Shown: positions 8,833-17,912 of the stretch, piece by piece
Numbering within the stretch: the first letter of the stretch is position 1
Layout: every line of letters begins with the position of its first letter
The notes under the pieces: generated by a model
Database searches by the model: none
The model's input: the letters and a program-made list of their open reading frames with translations, nothing else
What the model was told of the DNA's origin: nothing
Assembly (NCBI RefSeq): GCF_003014755.1
Contig: NZ_PYAW01000002.1
Span: forward strand, 186,001 to 250,000
DNA: 64,000 nt
Source: Chitinophaga niastensis
GTDB taxonomy: Bacteria > Bacteroidota > Bacteroidia > Chitinophagales > Chitinophagaceae
Direction: 5' to 3'
Position numbers and translations under genes: made by a program

Positions 8833-9627
8833 TTAGAAAATAGTTTTTACCAAACCACCATCTGCCCGTAGCGCCGCGCCGTTGGTAGCGGCGGAGAGCG
8901 GGCTGGCCACGTAGGTAACCAGGTTAGCTATTTCTGCTACATCTGCAAAGCGCTGAATAAGTGAAGTAGGACGCATGGTTTTAAAGAAATCATCTTCAGC
9001 TTCCTGCGGGGTGATGTTGCCGGCGGTAGCTAATTTCTTTATAAATTCTTCTACACCTTCTGATTTGGTAGGGCCAGGCATTACTGTGTTTACAGTTACG
9101 TTAGTACCTTTGGTAAGCTCGGCTAAACCACGACTAATAGACAGCTGCGCGGTTTTTGTGGTGCCGTAATGAATCATTTCTTCCGGAATCTGTATGGCTG
9201 ATTCGCTGGAAATAAAAATGATGCGGCCCCAGTTTTTTGCCAGCATTTTCGGGAAAAAGTAGCGGGATAACCGAACACCGCTTAATACATTAATTTCAAA
9301 AAAGCGCAACCATTCTTCATCTGTAACATCTGCAAATGGTTTTGGTTCAAATATGCCTGCATTGTTGATCAGTATATCTACTTCGTTAATTTGTGTCAGC
9401 AGTTGCTGTACTTCGGCAGCCTTAGCGAAATCCGCTGCTACACCTGATATGTTTGCGCCTGGTACCAGTTGTTTTAATTTTTCTACAGCTTCGGTTACTC
9501 TTGCAGTTGTTCTGCCATTGATGATTACTTCGGCGCCTTCCTGTAATAATTGTTGGGCAATAGCAAATCCAATTCCCTGTGTAGAGCCGCTCACAAATGC
9601 TTTCTTCCCTTTTAATTGTAAGTCCAT
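8833..9627 (-). CDS. SDR-family NAD(P)-dependent oxidoreductase
   Basis: 264 residues from the ATG at 9627; an upstream in-frame start at 9678 would lie in the promoter region. The protein has the classical SDR signature: SGSTQGIG (cofactor-binding glycine motif), NNAG, the catalytic serine in FISSESA, YGTTK (Tyr/Lys pair) and the PGPT motif. It should be a soluble reductase or dehydrogenase of unknown substrate. It is divergent from a LysR regulator across a 126-bp gap with a perfect palindrome, a layout that usually means the LysR protein controls it. Confidence 0.88.
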   Translation of the reverse strand: MDLQLKGKKAFVSGSTQGIGFAIAQQLLQEGAEVIINGRTTARVTEAVEKLKQLVPGANISGVAADFAKAAEVQQLLTQINEVDILINNAGIFEPKPFADVTDEEWLRFFEINVLSGVRLSRYFFPKMLAKNWGRIIFISSESAIQIPEEMIHYGTTKTAQLSISRGLAELTKGTNVTVNTVMPGPTKSEGVEEFIKKLATAGNITPQEAEDDFFKTMRPTSLIQRFADVAEIANLVTYVASPLSAATNGAALRADGGLVKTIF

Positions 9628-9675
9628 TTGTTTATCTTTTAATGTTATTAAATTCGTTTTATTAATTTGACAGAT

Positions 9676-9683
9676 CAAAGGTA
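9676..9683 (-). promoter_or_regulatory. Candidate -7 element of the SDR gene
   Basis: On the minus strand this reads TACCTTTG, matching TAnnTTTG. It would give a leader of about 40 bases before the ATG at 9627. No clear TTTG -33 box is seen, which fits an activator-dependent promoter. Confidence 0.5.
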
Positions 9684-9724
9684 CATCACCCTATAGTATA
9701 AATATAATAATGTGATTTATGGTT

Positions 9725-9746
9725 ATGTATAAATTAATTTATACAT
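9725..9746. promoter_or_regulatory. Perfect 22-bp palindrome, candidate LysR operator
   Basis: ATGTATAAATT is followed directly by its exact reverse complement. The site is about 55-75 bases upstream of the predicted SDR transcription start, where LysR proteins usually bind. It also overlaps TACATTTG (9742-9749), a -7-like element just before the lysR start codon, suggesting autoregulation. Confidence 0.65.
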
Positions 9747-9753
9747 TTGCGAT

Positions 9754-10647
9754 ATGGTAAACTTCGAATGGTACAGGACCTTTAAGGCCATCTATCAGTC
9801 CGGCACCTTAACGGGCGCGGCGCAGGAACTGTTGATCTCACAGCCCAATGTGAGTCAGCATTTATCTGCGCTGGAGAATTACATAGGGCATCCCTTATTT
9901 GAGCGGAAGCCCCGGCAGATGGTACCTACCAGCTACGGCAAGCTGTTTTATACCCAGATCATAGAAGCAGTGGATAAACTGGAAAAGGTAGAGGGCGATT
10001 TTAGCCGTACCTGTGTAAAGAGATGTATGACGGTCATTAATATGGGTGCACCGAAAGAATTTTATGATGCCATATTAGCACCGCGCATTGGTAAAACTGA
10101 TGATGCTAATATAGTAATGGAGTTTGGACTGACAAAAGATCTTGTTCAGAAGCTGTTAAAGGGAGATCTCAATTTTGTAGTATCTACCGGCATACTAGAA
10201 GAAAAGAATATAGTTTGTGAGCCGGTACTCTTCGAAAAATTTGTGCTGGTGGGCAGCCCTGCTATTGACACCACTGCATTTAAGAAATATATCCGGAACG
10301 GAGATTTAGAGAACATTGAAAACTGGATGCTGGAACAAAACTGGTTTGCCTACAGCAGTGACCTGATTGCTATCCGGCGATTCTGGCTGCACAATTTTAA
10401 AAAGCGGCCAGGACTGAGGCCCCGCTTCATTGTACCGGATTTTAATTCTATCTTAAAATCTCTCAGTTATGTGGATGGGGTAACAATTGCATCTGATTAC
10501 CTGGTGAAAGACCTGCTGCAAAGGAAGGAGCTTAAAGAGATCTGGTGCGGTAATGAACCCACTACCAATACTATTTACCTGGCCTATGATAAAACGAAAG
10601 CCACTGCTACTAATATTAAGATGGTAAGAGGATTGTTTAAAGATTGA
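9754..10647 (+). CDS. LysR-family transcriptional regulator
   Basis: 297 residues. The N-terminal winged helix-turn-helix is clear: FKAIYQSGTLTGAAQELLISQPNVSQHLSALENYIG, then PLFERKPRQMVPTSYG. The C-terminal two thirds have the length of the co-inducer-binding domain but lack distinctive motifs. It is divergent from the SDR gene and probably regulates it and itself through the palindrome at 9725-9746. A TAnnTTTG element ends only 4 bp before the ATG, so the message may be nearly leaderless. The stop is followed immediately by a repeat region. Confidence 0.9.
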   Translation: MVNFEWYRTFKAIYQSGTLTGAAQELLISQPNVSQHLSALENYIGHPLFERKPRQMVPTSYGKLFYTQIIEAVDKLEKVEGDFSRTCVKRCMTVINMGAPKEFYDAILAPRIGKTDDANIVMEFGLTKDLVQKLLKGDLNFVVSTGILEEKNIVCEPVLFEKFVLVGSPAIDTTAFKKYIRNGDLENIENWMLEQNWFAYSSDLIAIRRFWLHNFKKRPGLRPRFIVPDFNSILKSLSYVDGVTIASDYLVKDLLQRKELKEIWCGNEPTTNTIYLAYDKTKATATNIKMVRGLFKD

Positions 10648-10810
10648 TTGTCTTTCTCGCGATTAGACTGATTATGCTGATTACCCTGATTTTGTTTTTT
10701 TATTTAGATAGATTTAAAAAGATTAGCGAAGATTGTCTTGCTCAGGATTAGGCTGATTATACAGATTTTATTTTTTTTATTTAGATAGATTTAAAAAGAT
10801 TAACGAAGAT
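10648..10810 (+). repeat. Two tandem imperfect copies of the repeat half-arm
   Basis: Copies at about 10648-10733 and 10734-10810 share TTGTCTT, GATTA(G)GCTGATTAT, a T-rich run, ATTTAGATAGATTTAAAAA and GATTA(G/A)CGAAGAT. Each corresponds to the left arm of locus A. The second copy leads directly into the large hairpin. Confidence 0.75.
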
Positions 10811-11003
10811 CTCAGTGGATATTGTCTGAACCAGGATTTAACGGATTGAATGGATTACCATGATGGATGTTATATTGTTTTATCTGGAAGATATATTCGA
10901 ATATCTCCGCTATGATCTTCGGCATCCATCATGGTAATCCATTCAATCCGTTAAATCCTGGTTCAGACAATATCCACTGAGATCTTCGCTAATCTTTTAA
11001 ATC
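10789..11003. repeat. Long inverted repeat, locus B (about 80-bp arms)
   Basis: Arms 10789-10869 and 10923-11003 are near-perfect reverse complements joined by about 53 bases. They contain GATTA(A/G)CGAAGATC, GTGGATATTGTCTGAACCAG and GATTTAACGGATTGAATGGA. The outermost parts match locus A, while the inner part is a different sequence, as if one palindrome were nested inside another. No coding frame is convincing here. The rest of the gap to 11138 holds no gene. Confidence 0.85.
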
Positions 11004-11114
11004 AAAAAAAAATAAAATACCCGCTTTAATCTTCGCGGCAGACCTGCTAAGAGTAACGTGGAATTTTTCATAATAGCATTTTATTAACAGACAAAATACT
11101 TCAAAAATATCAGG

Positions 11115-11146
11115 TTTAATAGTCCTCTATGAATGCATTATTTTTG
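11115..11146 (+). promoter_or_regulatory. Candidate promoter of the suppressor-of-fused-like gene
   Basis: TTTA (11115-11118) is followed after 20 bases by TATTTTTG (11139-11146), matching TAnnTTTG. The start codon lies about 28 bases beyond the predicted transcription start. Confidence 0.5.
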
Positions 11147-11180
11147 AGCCATCTAAGTGCGTATATTAAAAAATGTAATT

Positions 11181-12296
11181 ATGTCAGAACCGGAAATATT
11201 AATAGAACAGCCTAATAACCGTGGTACTTTATATGCTATAGTAGAACAGGACGACAGGGCCGCATACTTTTACCTGTACCCATCTGAACTGCTGACGACC
11301 AAGTATTCTCCCCGCCCATGCTGGTTGCGCAACCTGCAGCCCGCGCCTGAGAAGAAAGATGTAGCTGCCATGAAAGAAGGGATGGCTCCTATGCTGGAGG
11401 CATCTTATTGCAATCATCCGGAAGGCAAAGAGCCATTGGAAAAGGAACGTATCACCTTTGTGTGGATGGAAGAAGGGGATGGCGCTGCTGTACTGTATGA
11501 TGGAGAAATATTAGGCGTGATACCTGGCTGGAGTTTGTATAAAGATGAACATGCGGTAGCCTATGCGGCGGATTGTATTGGTGCTGGTGACGACGATCGC
11601 CTGATGCCGTTGGGCAAGCGGGGTGTTAATGTGTTGTACGGGCGCGTAGATCAGGCAATTGCTTTCTGGAACGAATGGACAGAAGCGTCCAGTCAGACCT
11701 GGGGCATTTTACAGGATAAATACATACATGCTTACGAAGCAGCCTTTGGTACCATTCAGCAATATTATGCCATTGATGGCGGACAATGGCCGCCCATGGC
11801 CCTGGGTAAGTTTGAGAAAGAAGGGATCATATATCTTGTTACGATGGGCGTTGGTATTCGTCCGATGCCCTGGGTAGAGCTTTTGTACAGTGAAAGAGCT
11901 CCAGGATTCCGCAGGATGGAACTGGCGATGGCCTGCAGCAAAAAAGATTTTACAGATAAAGAAGTGATGACGATGGCAGGTATTATGTCTGGTTTGGCAG
12001 ACAGGCCATGGAAGCAGATTACCTGGCTGGGAGAGGGTCACACCATCAGTAGCGACGAGCTGCCGGCACCTTTTGAGAGCCTGGTTGTATCCGCTGCATT
12101 GTATGACGGGCCATCCATTGAATTACCGGAGCTGTACGGCGATAAGGTAAATTTATATTGGCTATCACCTATAACACAGTTAGAACGGGAGTTTGCGCAT
12201 CATAAACCCAATGCAGGGTATGATTTACTGGAAAAGATGATCAATAATAATATTAACCATGTGGTTACTAAAAGGGCGGAGTTGAGCTTTAGTTAA
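11181..12296 (+). CDS. Suppressor-of-fused (SUFU) domain-like protein
   Basis: 371 residues from the ATG at 11181; a GTG eight codons upstream is less likely. The second half carries the family-like pattern: MALGKFEKEGIIYLVTMG, MPWVELLYSERAPGFRRMELAM, and near the end ALYDGPSIELPELYGDKVN with LYWLSPITQLEREFA. SUFU-like domains in bacteria occur in proteins of unknown role, some near toxin-immunity or signalling genes. There is no signal peptide or membrane segment. The gene stands alone between a promoter-like element and a strong terminator. The family call is from pattern recognition only. Confidence 0.6.
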   Translation: MSEPEILIEQPNNRGTLYAIVEQDDRAAYFYLYPSELLTTKYSPRPCWLRNLQPAPEKKDVAAMKEGMAPMLEASYCNHPEGKEPLEKERITFVWMEEGDGAAVLYDGEILGVIPGWSLYKDEHAVAYAADCIGAGDDDRLMPLGKRGVNVLYGRVDQAIAFWNEWTEASSQTWGILQDKYIHAYEAAFGTIQQYYAIDGGQWPPMALGKFEKEGIIYLVTMGVGIRPMPWVELLYSERAPGFRRMELAMACSKKDFTDKEVMTMAGIMSGLADRPWKQITWLGEGHTISSDELPAPFESLVVSAALYDGPSIELPELYGDKVNLYWLSPITQLEREFAHHKPNAGYDLLEKMINNNINHVVTKRAELSFS

Positions 12297-12332
12297 GACT
12301 ATCGGCGATTTAAAATTTCTCTTTTAAAAGAC

Positions 12333-12387
12333 AGGCTGCAACAGTTTCCGGCATAATATAACTATGCCGGCCTGTTGTAGCCTTTTT
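12333..12387 (+). terminator. Intrinsic terminator with two-part stem
   Basis: AGGCTGCAACAG pairs with CTGTTGTAGCCT, with an inner CCGGCATA/TATGCCGG stem, followed by a T run. It ends the suppressor-of-fused-like transcript. Confidence 0.85.
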
Positions 12388-12539
12388 TCTTTATGCTAAA
12401 AGATATTGCCTTGATCTGCAGCGCATCAGAATGAATGAAGTGAACAGACACTTGTGCGTAAAATATCACTAAATTTATTATGCTGTGAGATTGGGTGTAT
12501 AGTGGAATTCAGATCATTGTATAAATAATACCCCAGACA

Positions 12540-13352
12540 ATGCATCCGCTGGCTAAATCTGTTAAAAGAGTGTATGTTTTTTTATTTGCAAGAAAAGCTT
12601 TTTACTCATTTAATCTTTTCTTTTATAAGTTAAGTATGTGTGGAATGGGTATCCGGAATTATGAAAATGAAAGGGTGTCCGGAGAAAAGGCGTTTATTAA
12701 ATTCCTTATTACCGGCAAAAAATTGCTGTCGGGCGTGATATTGGATGTAGGTGCTAATGTTGGTAACTACGCTATTATGCTGCGAAGGAATGAGATTACA
12801 CTTCCTATTTTTTCTTTTGAACCACATCCTGTTGCTTTTAAAAAACTGATAGCAGCCTCCAGATCTTATCAGTTTACAGCAGTGCCGGCAGGAGCCGGTG
12901 AAAGATCCACTATAGCTGCTATGTACGACTATGCCGGCGGTGGAGGCTCTGAGCACGCAAGTATGTATAAGGGTGTTATAGAAGATCTTCGTAGCAGCCA
13001 CGCGGAAGAAGTAGCCATTTTACTTACAACTATTGATCAGTTTGTGGAAGAGAATAATATATCAAAGATTGCCCTATTAAAAATTGACACAGAAGGTAAT
13101 GAACTCAATGTGCTGAAAGGTGCTGGTAAAACCATACAAAAAGGCCTGATAGAGATAATACAATTTGAGTTCAATGAAATGAATGTTATTTCCAGAACTT
13201 TTTTCAAAGACATTGTGGATATATTACCAGGCTATGATTTTTATAGATTACTACCAGATGGATTAAAAGCTTTGGGACAGTATAATACGACCGGCTTTGA
13301 AATATTTTCATTTCAGAACATTGCAGCATTGAAAAAGCGCGCGACGGCATAA
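12540..13352 (+). CDS. FkbM-family methyltransferase
   Basis: 270 residues. The SAM-binding motif is ILDVGANVGNYAIML (about 66-80), followed by FSFEPHP and, later, LLKIDTEGNELNVLKGA, which is the FkbM domain pattern. These enzymes O-methylate sugars or related small molecules. The gene is on the plus strand and converges with the exopolysaccharide operon, ending 15 bp from the last gene of that operon. This placement suggests it modifies the same polysaccharide while being transcribed separately. Confidence 0.88.
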   Translation: MHPLAKSVKRVYVFLFARKAFYSFNLFFYKLSMCGMGIRNYENERVSGEKAFIKFLITGKKLLSGVILDVGANVGNYAIMLRRNEITLPIFSFEPHPVAFKKLIAASRSYQFTAVPAGAGERSTIAAMYDYAGGGGSEHASMYKGVIEDLRSSHAEEVAILLTTIDQFVEENNISKIALLKIDTEGNELNVLKGAGKTIQKGLIEIIQFEFNEMNVISRTFFKDIVDILPGYDFYRLLPDGLKALGQYNTTGFEIFSFQNIAALKKRATA

Positions 13353-13367
13353 GTACCGCTATCTTCG

Positions 13368-14609
13368 TTATCCATTGGCTACTACTTTTGTGAAGCGTGA
13401 CATTATTTGCCCTACTGAAAGATTTGTTTCGGCATATGCCCTGGCATTTCTGGCTATATCTTTCCCATTTTCAGTAATAGCCCTGTTAACTCCTTCCTTC
13501 AACGCCTGTAGATTATCTGCATTTACCAGTATACCCATTTTATACCGCTGTATCAGCTCATACATACTGCTGCCGCTATTGGTGGTGATGAGCGCCAGTC
13601 CGCCTACGGCCATAATCGTAGTGAGTTTGGAAGGCATAACAAGATCGCTGGCACTTGACTTTTGAATAACCAGGTGTATATCTGCCATGTTTAGAAATCG
13701 GTTAAAGTATTCATAAGGCTGCAGCGGAAGGAATATAACATTGCTTAACTGTAATGTGGTTGCCTGTAAGTATAATTGTTCTTTGTAAGGCCCTGACCCG
13801 CATATCAGAAATTTCAGATCATCCTGATCCTGTAGCGCTTTTGCCGTATATAAAATGGATTCCAGCCCTTGTTTTTCCCCGATAGCACCGGAATAGAGGA
13901 GTATTTTATCGGTGGCTTTGAAACCATATTCCATTTTCAGTGCAGTACGATTTTCTATTGGATAGAACTGTGACACATCCACCCAATTAGGAAACAGAAT
14001 AATATCTTTATTAGCTTTTTCCTGTATTTTTCTAATCATACCCTCAGAAATGCTGCTTATTATATCGGCCTGGCTCAGAATATATTTTTCTACGCTGAGC
14101 ATGATGTTAATAAGCCAGGAGGAGCGTATCATATTAAAGTCCCTGGCAGCTTCTATTTGCAGGTCCTGGATATGATACAGGAATTTTGCACCACGCAGCT
14201 GTTTATATAATATTGCGAGCAGTCCCAAATGAAAAGACGGTACAACAGCCATCACGAAGTCAAATTTTTTTGCAGGTAGTAATTGAAGCAGCTTCCAGGT
14301 GGCTGATAATACAAAAGAAAAATCCAGTATCATTCGTTTTTTTCCGGATGGTTTTGCCGGTACATATTGAGGACACCTGTATACAGTGATCTTTAGACCG
14401 TTATCCTGTAATATTTCTTTTGAATATCTGTACTTTTTTTGGGTGTAGGGGGCCTGTACTTTCCATTCAGGATAATAAGGGTAGGTAGTGATCACCGTAC
14501 ATTCATATCCGTTAGCCGACAACCATTTTATCATTTCGCCGTTATATTTTCCAATGCCGTTCAGCTCTGGTGAAAAGTTTCCTGCAATTAATAAGAAACG
14601 TTTAGACAT
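13368..14609 (-). CDS. wcaI: WcaI-type family 4 glycosyltransferase
   Basis: 413 residues. The N-terminus (LIAGNFSPELNGIGKYNGEM, then TTYPYYPEWK) is characteristic of the WcaI group involved in colanic-acid-like polysaccharides. The C-terminal half has the GT-B donor-binding pattern: LYSGAIGEKQGLE, ICGSGPYKEQL and MPSKLTTIMAVGG. It would transfer a sugar from a nucleotide donor to a lipid-linked intermediate on the cytoplasmic face. It is the last gene of the minus-strand operon, 18 bp after the WcaJ-like gene, which fits a short pathway from initiation to the next sugar. The exact sugar is not known. Confidence 0.85.
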   Translation of the reverse strand: MSKRFLLIAGNFSPELNGIGKYNGEMIKWLSANGYECTVITTYPYYPEWKVQAPYTQKKYRYSKEILQDNGLKITVYRCPQYVPAKPSGKKRMILDFSFVLSATWKLLQLLPAKKFDFVMAVVPSFHLGLLAILYKQLRGAKFLYHIQDLQIEAARDFNMIRSSWLINIMLSVEKYILSQADIISSISEGMIRKIQEKANKDIILFPNWVDVSQFYPIENRTALKMEYGFKATDKILLYSGAIGEKQGLESILYTAKALQDQDDLKFLICGSGPYKEQLYLQATTLQLSNVIFLPLQPYEYFNRFLNMADIHLVIQKSSASDLVMPSKLTTIMAVGGLALITTNSGSSMYELIQRYKMGILVNADNLQALKEGVNRAITENGKDIARNARAYAETNLSVGQIMSRFTKVVANG

Positions 14610-14627
14610 AAATGCTTGTTAAGTTTT

Positions 14628-16028
14628 TTAATAGGCATTTTTATCTCCTTTGATCATATTCATAAGTGTTTGGAAAAGAATCTGGCAATCCAGCCAGAAG
14701 CTATAGTTTTCTATGTACCAAATGTCCAGGTTCACCCGCTGCTGCATCTGCCCTGAGTGCCGGGTTTCTCCCCGGCAGCCATTTACCTGCGCCCAGCCGG
14801 TGATACCTGGTTTTACGAGCTGTCGCAGCATATAATGCTGTATGATATCCTTTGATTCAAAGTGTAGTGGGGTAGCGTGTGGGCGTGGACCAACAAAAGA
14901 CATATTCCCCAATAATACATTGATACATTGCGGTAATTCATCCAGATTGGTTTTGCGCAAAAAACGACCAACGAATGTTACACGGGCATCATTGCGTGTA
15001 GCCTGAATGAAGTGCCCTTCACTGTCTACTTCGCTTTTCTGCACTACCATTGAACGGAACTTATAGCAGATGATCTTCTTGTTTTTATGCCCCCATCTCT
15101 CCTGTTTGAATAGGATGGGCCCTTTGGATGAAAGCTTGATCAGTATCCCAATGATGACGAAAAGCCAACTGAAAACAGTAAATAATATCAGCGTAAAACA
15201 AATATCAAATAATCGTTTGAACCATTGCCTGGCGGGATCATCTAGCGGTGAAGAACGAATGGAAACAAGAGGGAACGTGCCCAAAAGGTTCATACTGACA
15301 GTAGATGTACAATAACGATGGCAATCAACAATGATCCTGACCCGTTTAGCCGCTCTTTCGCTGGTCATGATGATCCTTTCTGTATCTTCCTTTGCTGTTT
15401 CAGGTAGTGCCACCACTACATCATCTATTTCACTGTCTTCCAGTATGCTTCTTAATTCAGATATTTTACCCAGGTATTGATGATCGTTCATTTCAATACT
15501 ACGATGGTCATTTACAAATCCTACACATTTATAACCTAAATGATTATTGGATGTAATGGTATTATAAAAATTTAAAGCGGTTTCGCCAGCACCCACAATC
15601 AGGACATTCTTGATGTTATGGTCTTTGTGCCGAAGGCGGAGCAATATTTTTTTTACTATGTATTTTATCGTGGTAGTGCCGGCAAAGATATAAAATGTAT
15701 AGAGCAATGTGAATGTGCGTGGGTATGGGTAAAATTTAAAGAAATAGAAGAAGAGAAAGGTGAAAATACTGATATGCAACAATACTGTTTTTAATATAGC
15801 TACAAATTCGAAAGAAAACCTGGATTTGTAATCTTCATACAAGTGCATGGCTGTTCCGGTTACCGTCCATACAAACCAGCTGATAAACAACAATAGCCAG
15901 TTGAGTGGGGAAAAGAATACATCACCTTTTGCAGCGATGTATTCCCGGGTGAGTATAAAAGCAATGACCAATACTCCATAATCGATGACCAGTCTTAAAA
16001 ACTGACTTGCGTGAACGTCCTGTTTCAT
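14628..16028 (-). CDS. wcaJ: Undecaprenyl-phosphate sugar phosphotransferase, WcaJ-type
   Basis: 466 residues. The N-terminal half has four membrane helices and a nucleotide-binding-like domain (VLIVGAGETALNFY). The C-terminal half is the bacterial sugar transferase domain: RLFDICF, a further helix, GPILFKQERWGHKNK, YKFRSM, RKTNLDELPQCINVLLGNMS, VGPRPH and VKPGITGWAQVNGCRG. It starts polysaccharide repeat units by loading a sugar phosphate, usually glucose-1-P, onto undecaprenyl phosphate. It lies in the middle of the export/assembly operon, 29 bp after the FkbM gene and 18 bp before wcaI. Confidence 0.93.
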   Translation of the reverse strand: MKQDVHASQFLRLVIDYGVLVIAFILTREYIAAKGDVFFSPLNWLLLFISWFVWTVTGTAMHLYEDYKSRFSFEFVAILKTVLLHISIFTFLFFYFFKFYPYPRTFTLLYTFYIFAGTTTIKYIVKKILLRLRHKDHNIKNVLIVGAGETALNFYNTITSNNHLGYKCVGFVNDHRSIEMNDHQYLGKISELRSILEDSEIDDVVVALPETAKEDTERIIMTSERAAKRVRIIVDCHRYCTSTVSMNLLGTFPLVSIRSSPLDDPARQWFKRLFDICFTLILFTVFSWLFVIIGILIKLSSKGPILFKQERWGHKNKKIICYKFRSMVVQKSEVDSEGHFIQATRNDARVTFVGRFLRKTNLDELPQCINVLLGNMSFVGPRPHATPLHFESKDIIQHYMLRQLVKPGITGWAQVNGCRGETRHSGQMQQRVNLDIWYIENYSFWLDCQILFQTLMNMIKGDKNAY

Positions 16029-16057
16029 AATGGATATGGTTTTACAATTGAGCTGAT

Positions 16058-16798
16058 TTAATTTGTTTTTCTTTTATACAAAAGGTCCATTTGTAATATT
16101 TGCAGTTTTTTGGATTGCAGAAAACCTACCGGGGCAATAAATTCAAACCCCAGTTCTTTGACGAAATGGTGCATCTCATCAAATAAAGGTTCCCCATCAT
16201 ACATTGATACAAAAGAAGTTTCGAAAAGCAGGTAATCAATTTTTTGAAGGCTTTTCACTGCACCCAGCAGCACTTCCTTTTCAAATCCCTGCACATCCAT
16301 TTTCAATAATACGGGTGCAATAAAGATGATATCATCAAGTAAGGCATCCATCTGCTTTACAGGCACATTGATCTGTTGTATAGCCGATGTTTTAGGAAGT
16401 AAACTTTGTTGTAAAATGGAAACGCGAAGTGCGGAGCTTGCATGGGAGTAAGCATTACTATAAAATTGAAGGGTACCTGTTTTACTACCCAGCGCAAAAT
16501 TATAGGTGCTGATATCGATTATTTTCCTCGTATTGGATTGTAAGATTTTATAGGTGGATGGAACAGGCTCAAAAGAATGGATGCTGGCTTTAGGGTAGAA
16601 ATTTACCGCTGCCAGTGCAAACTGTCCCTTGTTTGCGCCCACATCTATAATGGTATTTAACCGGGGTATGTAATGTCTGCAATTGTGCAGCACCTGGGTG
16701 GAAGCTATAGAAGCTCCTTTTTTCATTAACGAAGTAACCCTGGTTCCTGACCGCAGTATTACTTTTGCAGCATCCACCATTTTGAAGATAAGATTCAT
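16058..16798 (-). CDS. FkbM-family methyltransferase
   Basis: 246 residues. The SAM site reads TIIDVGANKGQFALAA (about 50-65), then IHSFEPVPSTYKIL, and later LLKMDVQGFEKEVLLGA, the FkbM pattern. It probably methylates a sugar of the exopolysaccharide. Its start overlaps the stop of the upstream glycosyltransferase by 4 bp, a sign of coupled translation. It differs substantially from the other two FkbM genes nearby, so each may act at a different position. Confidence 0.88.
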   Translation of the reverse strand: MNLIFKMVDAAKVILRSGTRVTSLMKKGASIASTQVLHNCRHYIPRLNTIIDVGANKGQFALAAVNFYPKASIHSFEPVPSTYKILQSNTRKIIDISTYNFALGSKTGTLQFYSNAYSHASSALRVSILQQSLLPKTSAIQQINVPVKQMDALLDDIIFIAPVLLKMDVQGFEKEVLLGAVKSLQKIDYLLFETSFVSMYDGEPLFDEMHHFVKELGFEFIAPVGFLQSKKLQILQMDLLYKRKTN

Positions 16799-17898
16799 TT
16801 CAAAAATTTATTATTCCAACATTTTTGATAAAACCCGATTGTTTCCTGTATGCTTTTCTCCCAGGTAAATAGTTTTGCCTGTTGAATCCCTTTCATGATT
16901 AGCAGTTGTTTGCAGGAGTCATTTTCGAGCAAAGAAATTTTCTCCAGAAAAGAAGCTGCATCTGCCTGGTTTGCCAGCAATCCTGCTTTGCCTACTATCT
17001 CCGGCATGGCTGTTAAATTGGTGGCAACAACCGGGCAACCTGCCTTCATTGCTTCTCCGGGTGGAAAACCAAATCCTTCATAAGCAGATGTGTATAAAAG
17101 ACAGAAAGCATAATTGTATAACACATTTAGATCAGCAGCGCCAACTATCGGGAAAATGTGATAGCGGCCAGGTATGTTGTTGTTCAGGTTATTTATTTCT
17201 TTTTCACTCCAGGGTTCGCCGCCAGCCGCTACTAACGTGTATTTGGCAGGTAATTGTTTCATCACTTCCAGCGCTACAGAAAAATTTTTATACTTCTTTC
17301 GGGCGCCTACATATAAAATATATTTCTCTTCAAGATGCAGTGGTAATGAGCAATGAGGCAATTTGTCTTTATCTAACGGATAAAAATCATTGGAAATTCC
17401 ATGATGAATGACTTGTAGTTTCGCCGGATCTGTGGCCGGATAAAATTGCAGTAATTCTTTCCTGGTGCTTTCTGAAATACAGATAATACCATCTGCACGC
17501 CTGATACCATATGCTTTCTGAATAGTATTCACCAGGCTCCTGGGAAAGGCAGTAACTAATTTCCGTTCATGTGCGAAATCATGCACAGTGAGAATGTTCA
17601 GAATATTTTTTTGAGGAGAAATGCGCAGATACCCACCATGGAAAACAGCTGCAAATGGTAGCTTGTATCTTAATGGGAGATAACGTAAATATCTTTTAGG
17701 GATACGGCTTTCGCATATGCATTGAAATTTACTGTAGTCGATCTTCTGCTCGAAAATATTTTCGGAACCCGGCTGTGCATTCAAAATACTAATTGACCAA
17801 TTGTTGTTACATATACGGCTTAACAACTCATACCAATAAGCAGACACACCGCCTGCTTTTTGGATTGTAAATACAATATTGTCTAAGAATATCTGCAC
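16795..17898 (-). CDS. Family 4 glycosyltransferase
   Basis: 367 residues beginning at a GTG. The N-terminal domain has FTIQKAGGVSAYWYELL, the acceptor-side loop. The C-terminal domain has the GT4 signature: LYVGARKKYKNFSVALEVM, LVAAGGEPW and LLYTSAYEGFGFPPGEAMKAGCPVVAT, with the E-x7-E element. It should use a nucleotide-activated sugar to extend the lipid-linked repeat unit in the cytoplasm. It overlaps the following FkbM gene by 4 bp and lies 14 bp after the candidate polymerase. Confidence 0.9.
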   Translation of the reverse strand: MQIFLDNIVFTIQKAGGVSAYWYELLSRICNNNWSISILNAQPGSENIFEQKIDYSKFQCICESRIPKRYLRYLPLRYKLPFAAVFHGGYLRISPQKNILNILTVHDFAHERKLVTAFPRSLVNTIQKAYGIRRADGIICISESTRKELLQFYPATDPAKLQVIHHGISNDFYPLDKDKLPHCSLPLHLEEKYILYVGARKKYKNFSVALEVMKQLPAKYTLVAAGGEPWSEKEINNLNNNIPGRYHIFPIVGAADLNVLYNYAFCLLYTSAYEGFGFPPGEAMKAGCPVVATNLTAMPEIVGKAGLLANQADAASFLEKISLLENDSCKQLLIMKGIQQAKLFTWEKSIQETIGFYQKCWNNKFLK

Positions 17899-17912
17899 GG
17901 TCTATAATGTAA

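Noticed and set aside
10648..11003. Repeats considered as a CRISPR array
   Set aside because: Only two imperfect tandem copies, followed by a large inverted repeat. There is no regular spacing and no cas gene.
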